This document shows positions 60,198-64,000 of a stretch of DNA of 64,000 nucleotides, piece after piece. The position numbers were made by a program, and so were the translations under genes. Position 1 is the stretch's first letter. Every line of letters starts with the position of its first letter. Under the pieces are notes generated by a model that made no database searches, was not told where the DNA came from, and saw only the letters and a list, made by a program, of their open reading frames with translations. Source of the DNA: JAVBSX01 sp051660685 (GTDB lineage Bacteria > Planctomycetota > Planctomycetia > Pirellulales > Thermoguttaceae); the NCBI GenBank assembly GCA_051660685.1, contig JBOFQB010000085.1, forward strand, positions 1 through 64,000. The letters are read 5' to 3'.

Positions 60198-62635
60198 TGC
60201 GAAGAGGTCGGGGTTCGGATTGGCGTAATCATGAAGCCGAGTCGTTGCGTGTCCATTTGTAATCGGAGATGATTCTGGTCGACCGCTCGAATCAGGACGA
60301 AATAATGACCGGGAGAGAGAGAATTGGGCAGTTCGATTGGGATTGTCCAAGAAATGTCTTTTCGGCGACTGCGTGAAACCTCTTCACAGAGCATATTGTC
60401 CGATTTGCTGACCGTTGCGCCGTTTCCGTCAAGAATTTCATAACTGAACGACATTTTCGTATTGTAACCGATTGCTGCATTTCCGCCGACTGCGACATTT
60501 TCCAGCTCAAGATAGATGAGCGGATAATCATCCGGTTGAAACTCTCCTTTCATAGGGGAGTAACCGCCAAAACCGCGCCAATCATTTTTGATGAACTGTA
60601 AATTCCTCATTCTGAGCGGGCAGAAATGTTGTAACTGTTCTTGCGCTTCTTGAAAATGCGGTTGCGCCATAATACAGCGAGTGCTGACATCCGGCGTTGT
60701 CCGTTCATCCAACAAGGTCGCCAAACCAAATAATTCGTTGGAATAGAAACCCTGGAAATGTTCGTCCAGACCAGAAATCGGTTGTTGCGATTCCCGTTGA
60801 TCCCCAAGAGTGAGCGTTAACAGTCGTAATCGCAATTCATCCTGAATGACCGAATCCCGATTTGTTGAAAGATTGATCCGGGTTTTTAACGAATCAATTG
60901 TCTGTCGTAAAGACCTTTCCCAATCTTCTGCCGATTGCAGTTCATTCGGGGTTTGCACAAAAGCGTTACTTTGATAAGCAACTTGTCGTGTCGGATTTTC
61001 TGATTCCCCGATTCTCTGTTGATTGTCTTGACCCTCTTTTTTCTGTGAACCCGAATCCATTTCACTTTTTGAGGTTCCTGTTGATTCCAGATCATCCAAC
61101 AAAGGAGCAAAATGTCCTTGAGGAACAAACATTGTATCTTTTGGCAGTTCGGCTAAACGATCTGTTTTCTGCGAAACGGGTGATTCGCTAACCGTTGAAA
61201 TAGGCAAATCCTTTTCATTCCGAACAACTTCACGCAGTTTGGCAAGTCGGGTCTGTTCCTTTTTTGGCGTAAGAGGCGTTAGAGTTGGGACAGGAGCCGG
61301 TTCACGGACTTGTTCTGAGTCCAAAGAAGCCGATTCCAAACCGTCTTTGTTCCGTCTCTCAATCGACCGGGAATCAGCGACTCTTTGTCCTGCTTGTTCC
61401 GATTCACCTGCTTGCCTGTTTTGTCCCGACTGCCCAACTTGTCTGGATTGTTTTGTTGGTCCAGTCAGCTCCTGTTGTTCTGATTTGTTCAACGTGTTTG
61501 CTCGCTCAACAGACAACGCTTGACGCTTGTTTTCCGCGGACGGTTGATTGTCTGTTGAAACGAGTGAACGGTCAACACGGTCAACCGCTTTTCCGGGAAC
61601 ATCTTCAGCAACAGTTCCAACAACATGATGAGCAGCCTTTTCGCCTAAAAGTTCAAATCGGGTTCGTTGCACAAGAAAGGAATAACCCGGAATTTTTGAA
61701 TCAACCGTCTTGAGTTCCTCAAGAATCGGTCCTGCAACTCCCCAATGAACATTTTCCGCTTCTTTCAAGTCGTTAATCAGGGCAACCAAATCAGGATGTA
61801 AGTTGGTCGAAAACGTTGCCGATTTGTTGTTGAGGTCTGATTTGTGAGTCGTTGGTTGGACAACCAATTGATTGGGTTGAGGTGATTGAAGTTGAGATGC
61901 TTGAAACGGTTGACTTGCAGAATTCCGGCTTGTCTGTTCCGTTGCAAGAGCGACTTGGGATTGCTGATGAGACAACAAGGAGGAAGAAGGGGGAATTGGC
62001 GAGTTTGATTGGACAGTTGGAACGACGTAACCAGATTGTGAAGGAATACGGTATTGAAGAGGTTGATTGGGAATTCCAAGAGGATAGGGTTTTGACCGAT
62101 TAGCGAAAATTTGACTGGGGGTGAAATCAGGGGGCGCAATCGGGTTAGGATGACTGAGAGAGTTGGGAGAAATGCCGGGATCAACGGGTTGAGCCGAAGA
62201 GGGCGAATTGGCAATCACGTCATCTTCATCTTTGCGAAAAAAATCAACGACGGGGGTCAGAATTCCTTTTTTCTTTTGGGAAGTCGGGGTATTTTGGGCC
62301 CGAAATTGATATTCAGTTTTTTGAGAATGAGAGGTGAACTGAGACGAGGTAACGGATTGACAACCGACTGTTGAACCAAGCAACGTCAAGACGGAGAAGA
62401 GCAGAACAAATTCTGTCCAGTCAAACAGGCGTGCTGTTTTTGCATGAACCGCGAACGAATTTATTAAGGCTCCCTGAAAAACGTCGTCAATGAGGCGATC
62501 ATGCTCTTGACCAACCCGAATCGGCGCAATCGACCAATCCTCCTCTGATTCCAACGTGTCCAAATAACGGTCAGAATACTCGGATTCCTGTTCGCAAAGG
62601 TTGTTACTTCGAGATAATTGGGTCAATTTATCCAT
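60194..62635 (-). CDS. Envelope protein with internal lipobox-like segment, 813 residues
   Basis: Not recognised. The first 70 residues are acidic and soluble. Residues 72-92 are hydrophobic and end L-L-G-S-T-V-G-C-Q-S, which looks like a lipobox inside the protein; either the start is misplaced or the segment is a membrane anchor. Residues 130-300 are S/P/Q/N-rich and 360-600 are charged with many S/Q/E. Residues 590-660 have a helical region. The last 130 residues form a beta domain (G-G-Y-S-P...; G-H-Y-F-V-L-I-R-A-V-D) like an Ig-fold. No in-frame ATG or GTG is evident just before the hydrophobic stretch. The downstream adenosine deaminase gene is translationally coupled, but the functional link is not obvious. 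Confidence 0.7.
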   Translation of the reverse strand: MDKLTQLSRSNNLCEQESEYSDRYLDTLESEEDWSIAPIRVGQEHDRLIDDVFQGALINSFAVHAKTARLFDWTEFVLLFSVLTLLGSTVGCQSVTSSQFTSHSQKTEYQFRAQNTPTSQKKKGILTPVVDFFRKDEDDVIANSPSSAQPVDPGISPNSLSHPNPIAPPDFTPSQIFANRSKPYPLGIPNQPLQYRIPSQSGYVVPTVQSNSPIPPSSSLLSHQQSQVALATEQTSRNSASQPFQASQLQSPQPNQLVVQPTTHKSDLNNKSATFSTNLHPDLVALINDLKEAENVHWGVAGPILEELKTVDSKIPGYSFLVQRTRFELLGEKAAHHVVGTVAEDVPGKAVDRVDRSLVSTDNQPSAENKRQALSVERANTLNKSEQQELTGPTKQSRQVGQSGQNRQAGESEQAGQRVADSRSIERRNKDGLESASLDSEQVREPAPVPTLTPLTPKKEQTRLAKLREVVRNEKDLPISTVSESPVSQKTDRLAELPKDTMFVPQGHFAPLLDDLESTGTSKSEMDSGSQKKEGQDNQQRIGESENPTRQVAYQSNAFVQTPNELQSAEDWERSLRQTIDSLKTRINLSTNRDSVIQDELRLRLLTLTLGDQRESQQPISGLDEHFQGFYSNELFGLATLLDERTTPDVSTRCIMAQPHFQEAQEQLQHFCPLRMRNLQFIKNDWRGFGGYSPMKGEFQPDDYPLIYLELENVAVGGNAAIGYNTKMSFSYEILDGNGATVSKSDNMLCEEVSRSRRKDISWTIPIELPNSLSPGHYFVLIRAVDQNHLRLQMDTQRLGFMITPIRTPTSSQ

Positions 62636-63015
62636 ATCCGGTCAACTGATCCTCTGTCAATCAGTCCAACAAAAAAGGGGGAAACGTCAACATGTAGTGA
62701 GGACTGTACTCATTCTGGAAATTCAAGGCAAGAGAAAATAGGTAAAATGCGACCGATTTCCTTTTACGACAGGTTAAATCGCGTGAAAAATTTGTTAGAA
62801 TGAACGCCCGTCCGAGAAACAACCGAAGTCCTCATTTTTATTTTCAATGACACCAGCGGTTAAAACCGCCGTCTATTTTGTGCCGCACCTTTGGTGCTGA
62901 GAATAGGATTCCCATTGTCATTTCGCGTGAACGGTTACGAAATGTTGCGTCAAAATCATGCAATGTGTATACAAATTATTGAAATGCGCTAAACCCCTTT
63001 TCAGAAAGGTTAACC
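62636..63015. other. Divergent intergenic region between the 813-residue protein and the NPCBM protein
   Basis: 380 bases. It contains family F copy 2 (62850-62940). A TTAGAAT-like -10 is at about 62797-62803 on the plus strand with no clear -35. No gene or RNA is recognised. Confidence 0.5.
62850..62940 (+). repeat. Low-confidence repeat, family F, copy 2
   Basis: Two small hairpins, GCGGTTAAAACCGC (62856-62869) and GCACCTTTGGTGC (62885-62897), followed by the 12-mer GTGAACGGTTAC (62927-62938) shared with 21349-21360. Confidence 0.45.
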
Positions 63016-64000
63016 ATGATTCGTTCTCTCTTCACTTTTGTTGTGCTTTTGTTCGGTTTAACAACAATTTATGCGGCCCAACCAACTCCAGCTGAAATGT
63101 ATGAAGCCGAATGTTGGACCCGGGCCAAGTTGGAAGGAATTCAGGTCGTTCCTTTGGAAAACGGGACCTTTGTGAACGTGATTGAGAATTATGACCCGGT
63201 TTATGCGAACGCACGACAAGGAAAACCGCTGAAAATAGGGGATCAACAGTTCACAAACGGTCTGTACTGTCATGCAAACAGCCGATTGCAGGTCGTTCTT
63301 GCCGAACCGGCCCAAACATTTGAAGCGGTTGTCGGGGTCGATTCCAACGAACAGACTTCCAATGGTCGCGGAAGTGTCCAGTTCGCGGTCAAAAGGGGCA
63401 ACCAAATCGTCTGGAAGTCCGAATTGTTGCGAGAAGGAATGTCCCCGGTTCCTGTTCAAATCGATCTCAAAGGGACCCAATCGTTTGAATTGTTCATTGA
63501 CGACGGGGGGGACGGGATTTCTTGCGATCAGGCCGATTGGGCAAATGCCCGGGTTGTTCTGCAATCCGGCAAAACGGTCGAGTTGGGACAACTCCCCCTT
63601 TGTGCCGAAAACGTCGAGCCGTATAACGTGGAACCGTTTTTTTCATTTGATTACAACGGGGAATCGTCGAAACAGTTTCTGAAAGATTGGACATTTGCCC
63701 GATCATCTAAACGGTTGGACGATCAACGAACGGAGTACACGATTTCGTACACGGACCCGAAAACCGGTTTGCAGGTTTCCGTTCGCGCGGTCGTCTATTC
63801 GGACTTTCCCGTTGTTGAATGGACGCTTGACTTTACCAATACCGGGTCAAACGACACGCCGATCATCAGCAACATTAAGGCGATTGACACATTTTTTCAG
63901 CGATCCGGTTCCAAAGAGTTCCAACTCAACGGGAACAAGGGGGATGATTGTACAGCCGATTCCTTTGAGCCGTTTTCCGAACAGTTAGGTCGAACGAAAA
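63016..64000 (+). CDS. Secreted NPCBM-domain glycosidase, 3' end beyond the window
   Basis: The frame is open from the ATG at 63016 to the end of the window (328 codons visible). A signal peptide covers residues 1-21 (ending Y-A-A). An NPCBM carbohydrate-binding domain lies at about 28-180, with F-x-N-G-L-Y-C-H-A-N-S near 81-90, V-G-V-D-S-N near 115 and F-E-L-F-I-D-D-G-G-D-G near 160. The remaining part has W-T-F-A-R-S-S-K-R-L and F-P-V-V-E-W-T-L-D-F-T-N-T-G, the N-terminal beta domain pattern of GH36-like alpha-galactosidases. The catalytic domain is outside the window, so the activity is not proven. AAAGG lies seven bases before the start codon. Confidence 0.85.
   Translation, partial: MIRSLFTFVVLLFGLTTIYAAQPTPAEMYEAECWTRAKLEGIQVVPLENGTFVNVIENYDPVYANARQGKPLKIGDQQFTNGLYCHANSRLQVVLAEPAQTFEAVVGVDSNEQTSNGRGSVQFAVKRGNQIVWKSELLREGMSPVPVQIDLKGTQSFELFIDDGGDGISCDQADWANARVVLQSGKTVELGQLPLCAENVEPYNVEPFFSFDYNGESSKQFLKDWTFARSSKRLDDQRTEYTISYTDPKTGLQVSVRAVVYSDFPVVEWTLDFTNTGSNDTPIISNIKAIDTFFQRSGSKEFQLNGNKGDDCTADSFEPFSEQLGRTK

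Overview
The window looks like a chromosomal segment of a planctomycete, most likely of the Pirellulales type. I base this on the mix of gene families: a secreted Gfo/Idh/MocA oxidoreductase, a planctomycete-like PurF with a short propeptide, PilM-PilN and PilO-PilP style fusions, MoxR and BatA-like proteins, a secreted carbohydrate-active set, sparse Shine-Dalgarno sequences and many single-gene transcription units. There is no phage, IS transposase, CRISPR array or tRNA that I can see. Base composition is moderate and even, apart from an AT-rich, gene-free stretch at 39.43-39.99 kb. The name is an inference from gene content, not a proven assignment.

Layout. 0-1.5 kb: two proteins related to a giant protein encoded at 17.9-21.0 kb. 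1.7-4.5 kb: SRP RNA, oxidoreductase and ftsY, so two parts of the protein-targeting machinery lie close together. 4.6-8.6 kb: galT, purF, uppS. 8.7-17.5 kb: a signalling island with a NtrB-like kinase, a degenerate receiver protein, a 1647-residue hybrid kinase (three PAS, two GAF, HisKA, HATPase, receiver, HPt) and an overlapping receiver protein. 17.9-21.0 kb: the 1032-residue modular protein. 21.8-25.2 kb: a YhaM-like exoribonuclease, a CE15 glucuronoyl esterase and a URO-D family protein. 25.4-29.8 kb: type II secretion/type IV pilus assembly-platform fusions and scpB. 30.4-38.3 kb: DUF2344 protein and RNase E/G, an orphan DNA methyltransferase, moxR, rpsA and a BatA-like protein. 38.5-47.6 kb: small and housekeeping genes (YkgJ, lipoprotein, dhaK, HDOD, asnS, a cobalamin/iron-type binding protein, TPR, rpsT). 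47.7-64 kb: M2 peptidase, an A-type Fe-S carrier coupled to a PfkB kinase, a secreted glycosidase-like protein, flavodiiron protein, dnaX, ROK kinase, an 813-residue envelope protein coupled to adenosine deaminase, and the start of an NPCBM-containing secreted glycosidase.

The gene products suggest a heterotrophic polysaccharide degrader that tolerates low-oxygen conditions (flavodiiron protein, galactose and dihydroxyacetone metabolism, glucuronoyl esterase, secreted glycosidases). The most unusual non-coding signal is a 72-bp palindromic repeat. It has five full copies plus one composite in the first 11.6 kb and one half copy at 55.7 kb. It can fold as a cloverleaf-like structure, and both small arms carry compensatory base changes. 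Several other short palindromic families and a MITE-like element share the intergenic space. The second signal is the family of modular proteins around the signalling island.
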